DNA of 7,824 bases from Pseudomonadota bacterium (GTDB taxonomy: Bacteria; Pseudomonadota; Gammaproteobacteria; Burkholderiales; Burkholderiaceae_E), in NCBI GenBank assembly GCA_023389175.1, contig JAEWEW010000192.1:1-7824 (forward strand). The letters are read 5' to 3'. The position numbers were made by a program, and so were the translations under genes. Shown in pieces: positions 1-5,860 of the stretch (position 1 is its first letter; the number at the start of each line of letters is the position of its first letter). The notes under the pieces are model-generated. The model was not told the DNA's origin and ran no database searches. It saw nothing but the letters and a program-made list of their open reading frames with translations.

Positions 1-42
1 CTCTGAAATCGTTCGTTTGGCGAGTTCTTTCTTGTCGTTCAT
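1..42 (-). CDS. 5' fragment of a gene running off the left edge
   Basis: An ATG at 40-42 on the minus strand opens a frame that stays open to the window edge and gives MNDKKELAKRTISE. The peptide is Lys-rich and the codons are less GC-rich than the enzyme genes to the right. No clear Shine-Dalgarno sequence is visible upstream. The gene lies 159 bases after the lipoprotein stop on the same strand. A start followed by a short basic stretch and 'ISE' is reminiscent of some type I restriction HsdR N-termini, but 14 residues cannot establish this. It could also be a chance frame. Confidence 0.35.
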   Translation of the reverse strand, partial: MNDKKELAKRTISE

Positions 43-201
43 GCAACCGGATTACGCAGGTCCAGGCTGCCATGCGCACGTCCCGTGCCCGCGCGGGCGG
101 CTTCGCGGCGGCGCCCGCTTTCTCAGCGATCACGGTCGTCAAGTCGTCCTGGAAGTGCGTCGCTGGCGTCGACCGGCGAGTCACTTGCGGACGTCCGGGA
201 G

Positions 202-1314
202 TTACCCTTCACCCCTAACAGCTACACCGACCGTACCGCCTTCCCGCTCGGCACCTTCGCAGGTCGGCAACGACGCGAGCACGGAGTCCACGCACATCCA
301 GAAGAGCCGGTAAGGTTCCACGTCAGGCGACCACTTCGACCAATTCGGCCACCCTGGATGCCTGACCCACTCCGCGTAGCTTCCGACCCCGCCAAAGCCT
401 GCGGCCGATTGTCCCTTCGAGCCCGAGGTCCAGTAGACGCTCGCAAGTGAGTCCCCGTCAGCTTCTCGAACGCGGAACTCCCAGTAATGCGTGACAGCCT
501 CGTAGCTGTCGTAAAAAATGAAAAACCGAAATCGCGTAGCCCGCCGCGCCGCCACGAGCCCGTCCGGAAGGTCGCGGAACGCGACTCTCCGATACAGGCG
601 CCCCAGCGCCTCGCGGGCGGCGGCCGTCAGGCGAGCGGCTGCGACGCCCTGGAAGCGCCGCGTCGTCAGCGCGAGCCATTCGGCGTCGCTCGGTTCCGAT
701 GGCGGCAGCGGTGCGTCCGGATCCGGTTCTTCGATGATGAAAATGAACTTGATGAATACTCCAAGAGACGCCTTCCGCTTGTCGAGTACTCTCCTGAAGC
801 AATGCACCTCTGCGCCGGCATCGGGTGTGCTCGCGGGCCAGGTCGCGGCGGCCTGCGCGCACGTCACCCATGTGGGTCGGCGCTTCAGCAAGTAGTCCAG
901 TCGATCGAAGAAGATCGAGTATGCAGACCCGCGCGGATCGTACGTTGGGCCGCCGTAGTGTTCGCGCAGGATCGGTCGGACCAGCACGCCTTCCGCCTCC
1001 GCAGCGACGCTTACGGTCCAGAACTTCCATTGCCTGGGGTCCGCCGGCGGTACGGCCATGAAGCCCTGCGGCTTGGGAAACACCGAGTAGCCGGCGAGGC
1101 GAAGCACCTTCTTCGCCGCAGCGAGAACTTCCTCCGCGCCAATGCCCTCGTAGACGCGCGACATGCCCCGCGGTTCCTCGCTGGGCAGCTGCAGGGCTGC
1201 GACCGCTTGCGGTGCAGGCGGAGCCGTGACGCAGGCCGCCAGCACGGCGGTCGCGAGCGCAATCGCGACCCGGCACACCAGCCGTGACAAGTGAAGGAAT
1301 GGACCTGAGTTCAT
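202..1314 (-). CDS. Putative outer-membrane lipoprotein with two repeated domains, function unknown
   Basis: The gene encodes 370 residues of a family I do not recognise. The frame is open upstream to an ATG at 1425. I chose the ATG at 1314 because it gives a classic lipoprotein signal: Arg11 and Arg15, a hydrophobic stretch at about 16-25, and the lipobox L25-A26-A27-C28. Val follows the lipidated Cys, so there is no Asp inner-membrane retention signal and outer-membrane sorting is expected. The mature part looks like a duplication. Residues about 53-152 begin RVYEG, followed by an Ala-rich helix, and residues about 219-352 begin RRFQG, followed by a similar helix. Both then show strand-like aromatic segments, a Y-x-x-F-[FW] helix and a Cys. 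Four further cysteines (152, 172, 341, 352) could form disulfides in the periplasm. The central segment (about 198-213) is rich in Pro, Asp and Glu. G+C is locally low (about 43% at 721-780), unlike the neighbours, which suggests acquired DNA. It lies downstream of tRNA-Leu on the same strand. Confidence 0.72.
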   Translation of the reverse strand: MNSGPFLHLSRLVCRVAIALATAVLAACVTAPPAPQAVAALQLPSEEPRGMSRVYEGIGAEEVLAAAKKVLRLAGYSVFPKPQGFMAVPPADPRQWKFWTVSVAAEAEGVLVRPILREHYGGPTYDPRGSAYSIFFDRLDYLLKRRPTWVTCAQAAATWPASTPDAGAEVHCFRRVLDKRKASLGVFIKFIFIIEEPDPDAPLPPSEPSDAEWLALTTRRFQGVAAARLTAAAREALGRLYRRVAFRDLPDGLVAARRATRFRFFIFYDSYEAVTHYWEFRVREADGDSLASVYWTSGSKGQSAAGFGGVGSYAEWVRHPGWPNWSKWSPDVEPYRLFWMCVDSVLASLPTCEGAEREGGTVGVAVRGEG

Positions 1315-1329
1315 CCTCGCGTATCTGAG

Positions 1330-1373
1330 GACGTCGCGAGTGGCCGGCCCCTGGCGGCCAGTGTTCCGACGTC
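1330..1373 (-). promoter_or_regulatory. Nested inverted repeat in the lipoprotein gene leader
   Basis: An outer 7-base perfect inverted repeat (gacgtcg at 1330-1336, cgacgtc at 1367-1373) encloses an inner 6-base repeat (tggccg at 1341-1346, cggcca at 1355-1360) with an 8-base loop. The structure ends 15 bases before the chosen ATG at 1314, so in RNA it would sit just upstream of the start. No T-run follows on either strand, so an intrinsic terminator is unlikely. It could be a leader hairpin, an operator or a chance GC-rich structure. Confidence 0.35.
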
Positions 1374-1453
1374 GAGACAAGTTGAGTTTGCCTCGCGGCG
1401 TGCGAACTTCCTTGCGCCAAGTCAACGCAGTCCTCGAAGATCCGCATCAATCC

Positions 1454-1540
1454 TGGTGCCCGAGGCCGGGATCGAACCGGCACGGCCGCGAGGCCGAGGG
1501 ATTTTAAGTCCCTTGTGTCTACCAGTTTCACCACTCGGGC
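1454..1540 (-). tRNA. tRNA-Leu (anticodon UAA)
   Basis: Reading the minus strand from 1540, a 7-bp acceptor stem GCCCGAG pairs with CTCGGGC, followed by A and an encoded CCA (1454-1456). The anticodon stem AGGGA/TCCCT encloses the loop CTTAAAA, with anticodon TAA at 1506-1504. A long variable arm (CGGCC/GGCCG) marks a class II tRNA, as expected for leucine. The T arm is GCCGG-TTCGATC-CCGGC. The 87-base length fits. It reads UUA and, by wobble, UUG codons. Its 5' end is 5 bases past the tesA stop on the same strand, so it is probably cut out of a tesA transcript by RNase P unless a promoter lies inside tesA. No T-run terminator follows its 3' end. Confidence 0.97.
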
Positions 1541-1545
1541 GTGGG

Positions 1546-2232
1546 CTAGAGCAGCTCCTTCAACGCTGGCCACACATTATCCAGCATTCGCGGCTGGGCC
1601 TTCGCGGTGGGATGGATCCGGTCCGGCTGGAACCAGGAAAGGTCGTCGCCGAATCCTTCGAGCAGGAACGGCACGAGGGCAATCTCCTCGTCCTTCGCGA
1701 TGCGGTGGAAGATGCTGCTGAACTGCTCGCCGAAGGCACGCCCGAAGTTGGGTGGCAGCATCATCCCGATGAGCAGCGGCGTCGAGCCGGCCTCGCGCGC
1801 GAGCGAGACCATCCTGCGCAGGTTCGCCTCGGTGGCCGGCATGGACAGGCCGCGCAGCGCATCGTTGGCACCGAGCTCGATCACGGTGATGCCCGGGCGG
1901 TGGCGCTCGAGCAGCGCGGGCAGGCGCGCGAGGCCGCCGGCAGTGGTTTCGCCGCTGATGCTCGCATTGACCACGCGCCATCCGAGTGGCGTGGTGCGTG
2001 CCTGCAGCAGGCTCACCCAGCCCTCGTCGCGCGCGAGGCCATAGCCGGCCGAGAGGCTGTCGCCGACGACCAGCACGATCGGCTCACGGCCGGCTGGACG
2101 AGACCTTTCGGCCTGCGCAGCGACCGCGGAGACCGGCGCCACGGCGGCTGCGGCGGCAACGCCCAGCGCGGCGAGCAGGATCCGGCGCGCCGGTTGCGGT
2201 CGGATGGTTAGAATCGCTCGCTTCACTTCCAT
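1546..2232 (-). CDS. tesA: TesA: periplasmic SGNH-hydrolase (arylesterase / acyl-CoA thioesterase I / lysophospholipase L1)
   Basis: A 228-residue secreted serine hydrolase. Family members cleave thioesters of acyl-CoAs, lysophospholipids and small aryl esters in the periplasm. The N-terminus has basic residues, including Arg16-Arg17, and a hydrophobic Ala/Leu/Val stretch (18-38), giving a Sec-type signal with cleavage probably near 39-41. All SGNH blocks are present: block I GDSLSAGYG with nucleophile Ser59, block II Gly94 (SGETT), block III GAND with Asn123, and block V DRIHP with Asp204 and His207. The catalytic triad is therefore Ser59-Asp204-His207. Length matches E. coli TesA (about 208 residues) plus a longer leader. 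The ATG at 2232 is preferred; a GTG two codons later is possible. It diverges from ybbA with a 21-base gap, the same arrangement as in E. coli, and is followed after 5 bases by tRNA-Leu. The physiological substrate cannot be read from sequence. Confidence 0.95.
   Translation of the reverse strand: MEVKRAILTIRPQPARRILLAALGVAAAAAVAPVSAVAAQAERSRPAGREPIVLVVGDSLSAGYGLARDEGWVSLLQARTTPLGWRVVNASISGETTAGGLARLPALLERHRPGITVIELGANDALRGLSMPATEANLRRMVSLAREAGSTPLLIGMMLPPNFGRAFGEQFSSIFHRIAKDEEIALVPFLLEGFGDDLSWFQPDRIHPTAKAQPRMLDNVWPALKELL
2209..2214 (+). promoter_or_regulatory. Possible -10 element for ybbA inside tesA
   Basis: TAGAAT on the plus strand matches the sigma-70 -10 consensus in five of six positions and lies 39 bases before the ybbA ATG, within the first codons of tesA. 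No good -35 hexamer lies 16-18 bases upstream, and the only TG is one base out of register for an extended -10. The gap between the two genes is just 21 bases, so at least part of each promoter must lie in the opposite gene. This is a weak candidate. Confidence 0.22.
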
Positions 2233-2241
2233 TGGTCATCC

Positions 2242-2247
2242 AGGGCG
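2242..2247 (+). promoter_or_regulatory. Ribosome binding site of ybbA
   Basis: AGGGCG lies 6 bases before the ATG at 2254 and provides an AGGG core complementary to the 16S rRNA 3' end. It supports this start for ybbA and sits in the 21-base tesA/ybbA gap. Confidence 0.5.
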
Positions 2248-2253
2248 GCGTCG

Positions 2254-2994
2254 ATGCCTGTCATTCGTGCGGAGAATCTCGGCAAGAGCGTACCAGACGC
2301 CGGAAAGGACCTGACCATCCTCGACGCGGTCTCGTTCACCATCACCCCCGGCGAGACCCTGGCCATCACCGGCGCATCCGGCTCGGGCAAGTCGACGCTG
2401 CTCGGCTTGCTGGCCGGACTCGACCTGCCGAGCTCGGGCCGGCTGCTGATCGACGATGTCGACCTGTTCTCCTGGGACGAGGATCGCCGCGCCCGCTGGC
2501 GAGCGGAGCACCTCGGGTTCGTCTTCCAGTCGTTCCAGCTGTTGCCGCAGATGACCGCGCTCGAGAACGTGATGCTGCCGCTGGAGTTGGCCGGTCACGA
2601 GGCCGCACAGGCAAGGGCCCGGGAGCTGCTCGACCGCGTCGGCCTGGGTGACCGGCTGAACCATTACCCGCGGACGCTCTCCGGCGGCGAGCAGCAGCGG
2701 GTCGCGCTCGCGCGGGCGTTTGCGCCTGCGCCGTCGTTGCTGTTCGCGGACGAGCCGACCGGCAGCCTCGACCATGCCACCGGCGAGCGCATCATCGACC
2801 TGCTGTTCGAGCTCAACGCCGAGACCGGCGCCACGCTGGTGCTGGTGACGCACGATCCAAGCCTCGCGCGTCGCTGCGCGCGCATCCTCACGCTGGCGAG
2901 CGGTCGCCTGGTGGCGGACGACCGGATCGAGCCGGCCGAGCCGCTCCAGCCGCCGCGCTCAGGCCGGGGGGCCGCCGCCGTTACCGGAGGCTGA
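2254..2994 (+). CDS. ybbA: YbbA/LolD-type ABC transporter ATP-binding protein
   Basis: A 246-residue nucleotide-binding subunit of the MacB/LolD/YbbA class, which powers membrane proteins that act on periplasmic or lipid substrates. All ATPase motifs are intact: Walker A GASGSGKST (40-48), Q-loop Gln92 (FQSFQLLPQ), signature LSGGEQQR (142-149), Walker B LLFADE with catalytic Glu167, D-loop SLD (171-173) and the switch His200 (VTHD). The start is ATG 2254, with AGGG upstream. Divergence from tesA matches the E. coli tesA/ybbA-ybbP locus and supports ybbA over lolD. In E. coli the FtsX-like permease ybbP follows; here the next gene is nnr on the opposite strand, so no permease is encoded in the window. 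The tail after about residue 222 is Pro/Ala/Gly-rich, beyond the usual family end, and its last 12 codons overlap the nnr 3' end. It may serve a permease encoded elsewhere. Confidence 0.92.
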   Translation: MPVIRAENLGKSVPDAGKDLTILDAVSFTITPGETLAITGASGSGKSTLLGLLAGLDLPSSGRLLIDDVDLFSWDEDRRARWRAEHLGFVFQSFQLLPQMTALENVMLPLELAGHEAAQARARELLDRVGLGDRLNHYPRTLSGGEQQRVALARAFAPAPSLLFADEPTGSLDHATGERIIDLLFELNAETGATLVLVTHDPSLARRCARILTLASGRLVADDRIEPAEPLQPPRSGRGAAAVTGG

Positions 2995-4551
2995 ACCGGC
3001 CACCAGCGCGCGGAAGACGGCCGGCAGCCAGTCGGCAATGCGACCCGCCGGCACTCCGACCGGGCCGATGCGGCTCGCCACCAGGTCGCCCGCCGCGCCG
3101 TGCAGCCAGACGCCGGCACAGGCGGCATTGACCGCAACGGAGCCGACCGTCCCCTGCGGACCGGCCGCGATCGCCGCGATGATCCCCGCCAGGACGTCGC
3201 CGGTGCCGCCGGTCGCGAGAACCGGATTGCCCGATGCGTTGATCGCGTAGTTCCCCAACGGATCGGCGATCACCGTTCCGGCCCCCTTGAGGACGGTGAC
3301 CACCTCGAACCGGCGGGCAAGCGCCACCGCGGCGCCGATCCGGTCCGACTGGACGCGCCCGGTGGTGCTGCCCAGCAGGCGCGCAGCCTCGAGCGGATGC
3401 GGCGTGATGATGGTGGGTGCCGTGCGCTGCGGGAGCAGTCGCGCAAGGTCCGGCATGGCCGCGAGCAGGTTGAGCGCGTCGGCGTCGCAGACCAGCAGCG
3501 CGCGGCTCGCGATGGCGCTGCCGAGGTACTGCCACGCCTGTCGGTCCTGCCCGAGGCCACAGCCGATCGCGATGACCCGATAGCGTGACGGGATCGGATC
3601 GGTGGCGGCGATCATCGCGCGCATGATCTCCGGGCGGCGCGGGTCGGCCGCATCGCTCGAGCGCGAATCTCCGGCGATCGAGATGCGGCCGGCGCCGGCG
3701 CCGAGCGCGCCGCGCGCGGCGAGCCGCGCCGCGCCCGCCATGCCGAGTCGGCCACCGATCACCAGCACGTCGCCCGAGGTGCCCTTGTGCGCGTTGACGC
3801 CGCGCACCGGCAGCAGTCGACGGATCGCGTCGGCATCGAGCAGCACCGAATCGGGACGTACTCCGCGAACGGCCGGCGCTCCCGCCGGGGCAGCGCGGTG
3901 GTTCTCCGCGAGGGAAGCGACGACCACGTCGCCGGCGGCAGCGAGCCCGGCGCCGGTGTGCAGGCCGGGCTTGTCCGCGATCATGGTGACCGTCACCGAG
4001 GCGCTGACGTACGGGCCGCCGGCCACCGCTGCGCCGGTGTCCGCGTCGATGCCACTCGGCACGTCGATCGCGAGCACCGGGGCGCGTACCCGCTTCATCC
4101 AGGCGAGCATCGGCACCAGGCTGGCCGGCAGCGGCCGTGACAGGCCGATGCCGAAGAGGCCGTCGATCACCAGCGGCGGTCGCTGCGTGAGCCATGAGAG
4201 GCGATCCGAGAGCGGCAGCAGGGCGCCGCCACCGGCCAGCCATGCGGCCCGGGCATCCGCCGCGTCCTGCGCCCTGGGCGGGGCGTCGAGGATCGCGTCC
4301 GCCGCGCAGGCACGCACCGCGAAGCCGCGCTCGCCGAGGATGCGTCCGGCCACCACCGCATCTCCGCCGTTGTTCCCCGGGCCAACCAGCAGCAGCACCG
4401 TGGTGTCCGGCGGCAGCCGGCGCAGCATGCGAGTCGCCTGGTCTGCGACCGCGGTGGCGGCCCGCCTCATCAGCTCGCCGCGCGGCACCTGGTCAAGCCA
4501 GGCCGACTCGATGCGACGGATGGTCTCGACACCGAAGAGGCCGCGCAGCAT
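2959..4551 (-). CDS. nnr: Bifunctional NAD(P)HX epimerase / ADP-dependent NAD(P)HX dehydratase (YjeF)
   Basis: A 530-residue cytoplasmic metabolite-repair enzyme. Its N-terminal domain interconverts the R and S epimers of hydrated NADH/NADPH, and its C-terminal domain dehydrates the S form using ADP. The epimerase half (about 1-225) shows GPGNNGGD (57-64), DGLFGIGLSRPL (130-141) and IDVPSGIDADTG (162-173, with Asp163). The dehydratase half (about 235-520) shows HKGTSGDVLVIGG (255-267), CDADALN (355-361), TPHP (383-386), KGAGT (422-426) and the ribokinase-fold GGTGD (448-452) with the presumed catalytic Asp452. Length matches E. coli YjeF (515), so it is a complete fusion. The N-terminal 'WLDQVPRGELMRRAA' is a typical YjeF_N opening and supports the ATG at 4551, although the Shine-Dalgarno is weak. 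It starts 30 bases after dadA and is probably its operon partner. The last 36 bases overlap the end of convergent ybbA, and the C-terminal tail is Gly/Pro/Ala-rich. Confidence 0.96.
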   Translation of the reverse strand: MLRGLFGVETIRRIESAWLDQVPRGELMRRAATAVADQATRMLRRLPPDTTVLLLVGPGNNGGDAVVAGRILGERGFAVRACAADAILDAPPRAQDAADARAAWLAGGGALLPLSDRLSWLTQRPPLVIDGLFGIGLSRPLPASLVPMLAWMKRVRAPVLAIDVPSGIDADTGAAVAGGPYVSASVTVTMIADKPGLHTGAGLAAAGDVVVASLAENHRAAPAGAPAVRGVRPDSVLLDADAIRRLLPVRGVNAHKGTSGDVLVIGGRLGMAGAARLAARGALGAGAGRISIAGDSRSSDAADPRRPEIMRAMIAATDPIPSRYRVIAIGCGLGQDRQAWQYLGSAIASRALLVCDADALNLLAAMPDLARLLPQRTAPTIITPHPLEAARLLGSTTGRVQSDRIGAAVALARRFEVVTVLKGAGTVIADPLGNYAINASGNPVLATGGTGDVLAGIIAAIAAGPQGTVGSVAVNAACAGVWLHGAAGDLVASRIGPVGVPAGRIADWLPAVFRALVAGSASGNGGGPPA

Positions 4552-4581
4552 GTCAGTTGTCCACGGCGATCGGCATGGGTC

Positions 4582-5853
4582 TCATCCTGCCAGCCGGGCG
4601 AGCGTTAGCCCGTCGAGATCGATGCCCGGCGATTCGCCCGCCACCAGGTCCGAGACGGCACGGGCCGAGCCGCAGCTCATGGTCCATCCGGTGGAGCCGT
4701 GGCCGATGTTGACGTAGAGGCCCTGGAGACGGGTCCGGCCGAGCAGCGGCGGACCGTCCGGCGTCATCGGCCGTGCGCCGACCCAGTAGCGCGCGGTGGC
4801 GAGGTCGAACCGGTCGCCGAACCAGTCCTGCGCCACCTTGCGCAGGGTACGCAGTGCCGACGGCCGCAGCCGCATGCCATGCCCGCTCATCTCCGCCGTG
4901 CCGGCGATCCGGAGTTGGCGGCCGAGCGGCGTGATCGCAGTCTTGTAGGCCTCGTCCATCAGCGCCTGCACCGGACCGTCCATGCCCGGCAGGAGGTCGA
5001 TGGTCGCCGAGAAGCCCTTGACCGGATAGATCGGCACCGCGATGCCCAGGCGGGAGAGCAGCGGCACGCTGTGCACGCCGGCCGCGATCACCACCGCATC
5101 GCACGGCACCGTGTTCGGCTCGGCGATCCGGTGCCGCACCAGCAGCAGGCCGGTGGCCCGGCCGCGCTCGTGCCGCACGCCGGCGACCTCGCGTCCGAAC
5201 TCGAAGCGCACGCCCCGACGCTCGCACAGGGCGGCGAGGCCGGCGGTGAAGCGCTGGCAGTTCGCCGATTCGTCCTCGGGCAGGTGCAGTGCCCCGGCAA
5301 GCGGGGTCCCGGAGCGCAGCGACGGCTCGAGCGCCCGGGCCTCGGCCGCACCGAGGAGTCGATAGGTGACCCCTTGCTCGTCGAGCATCCGCCGAGCCGG
5401 GACGTTGAGCTCCAGGTCCTGCTCGCTTCGAAAGAGCTGCAGGTAGCCGCGGCGCGCGTCGTCCTCGAGCCCGGTGGCCCGCCGCAGGGCGTGGAGCTGC
5501 TCCAGGGAATAGCGTGCAAGGCGCTGCATGCGCTCGCGGTTGCGGCGGTACCGTTCCGGTCGGCATTCGCCCAGCCATCGCGCGATCCAGCGCCACTGGC
5601 CAGGATCGAGGGTCGGCCGGAACACCAGCGGCGACTCCGGCTTGCCGAGCGAGCGCGCGAGCTTGCCCGGCATGCCGGGCGCTGCCCACGGCGTCACGTA
5701 CCCGGGAGCGATGATGCCCGCGTTGGCCGCGCTGGTCGCGAGCGCCGGGCCGCCGAGCCGATCGTAGACGGTCACCTCGAACCCGTGCTCGCGCAGGTAC
5801 CAGGCGGTGGTGACGCCGACCACGCCGGCGCCGATGACGGCGACCCGCTTCAC
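4582..5853 (-). CDS. dadA: D-amino acid dehydrogenase, FAD-dependent (DadA family)
   Basis: A 423-residue flavoenzyme that oxidises D-amino acids, classically D-alanine, to 2-oxo acids and ammonia and passes electrons to the respiratory chain at the inner membrane. The FAD-binding Rossmann motif IGAGVVGVTTAWYL lies at 7-20, with the dinucleotide acidic position at Asp31 (VYDR). Family blocks follow: SAANAGIIAPGYVTPW (41-56), YPVKGFSATID (276-286), GARPMTPDGPP (359-369) and GHGSTGWTMSCGSAR (384-398). E. coli DadA is 432 residues long. The start is the GTG at 5853, whose Val1 precedes KRVAVIGAG. The longer frame to 6033 adds Ser/Arg-rich residues that merely shadow the gshB 3' end. The GTG lies 7 bases after the gshB stop, with no clear Shine-Dalgarno, so translational coupling is likely. 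No alanine racemase (dadX) is in the window. Glycine or proline oxidases are related, but the C-terminal blocks favour DadA. Confidence 0.92.
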   Translation of the reverse strand: MKRVAVIGAGVVGVTTAWYLREHGFEVTVYDRLGGPALATSAANAGIIAPGYVTPWAAPGMPGKLARSLGKPESPLVFRPTLDPGQWRWIARWLGECRPERYRRNRERMQRLARYSLEQLHALRRATGLEDDARRGYLQLFRSEQDLELNVPARRMLDEQGVTYRLLGAAEARALEPSLRSGTPLAGALHLPEDESANCQRFTAGLAALCERRGVRFEFGREVAGVRHERGRATGLLLVRHRIAEPNTVPCDAVVIAAGVHSVPLLSRLGIAVPIYPVKGFSATIDLLPGMDGPVQALMDEAYKTAITPLGRQLRIAGTAEMSGHGMRLRPSALRTLRKVAQDWFGDRFDLATARYWVGARPMTPDGPPLLGRTRLQGLYVNIGHGSTGWTMSCGSARAVSDLVAGESPGIDLDGLTLARLAG

Positions 5854-5860
5854 AGACGTT

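Noticed and set aside
93..118. A GC-rich inverted repeat (gcgggcg/cgcccgc) between the lipoprotein gene and the left-edge gene, considered as a terminator
   Set aside because: It has a 12-base loop and is followed by only three Ts, on the plus strand, the wrong strand for the lipoprotein gene. In DNA this GC-rich it may be chance.
17..450. Plus-strand frames at the left end
   Set aside because: They have no ribosome site and no recognisable domain, show shadow-like composition, and overlap the lipoprotein 3' end.
1315..1425. A 37-residue N-terminal extension of the lipoprotein from an ATG at 1425
   Set aside because: It would put the lipobox Cys at position 65, too deep for a signal peptide. 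The ATG at 1314 places it at 28.
1420..1425. TTGACT on the minus strand as a -35 box for the lipoprotein gene
   Set aside because: At the right distance (1397-1402) the sequence is CACGCC, which does not resemble a -10 box.
458..1573. A 371-residue minus-strand frame running through the tRNA
   Set aside because: It reads through tRNA-Leu, has low-complexity Arg/Ala composition, and overlaps the lipoprotein gene, which has a proper lipoprotein signal.
2170..2190. Arg-Arg in the TesA leader as a Tat export signal
   Set aside because: The surrounding ARRILLA lacks the usual Ser/Thr before the pair, and TesA homologues use Sec.
3602..4717. A long plus-strand frame opposite nnr
   Set aside because: It is the antisense shadow of a clearly conserved enzyme gene and is rich in Ala, Ser, Arg and Pro, as expected for a GC-rich shadow frame.
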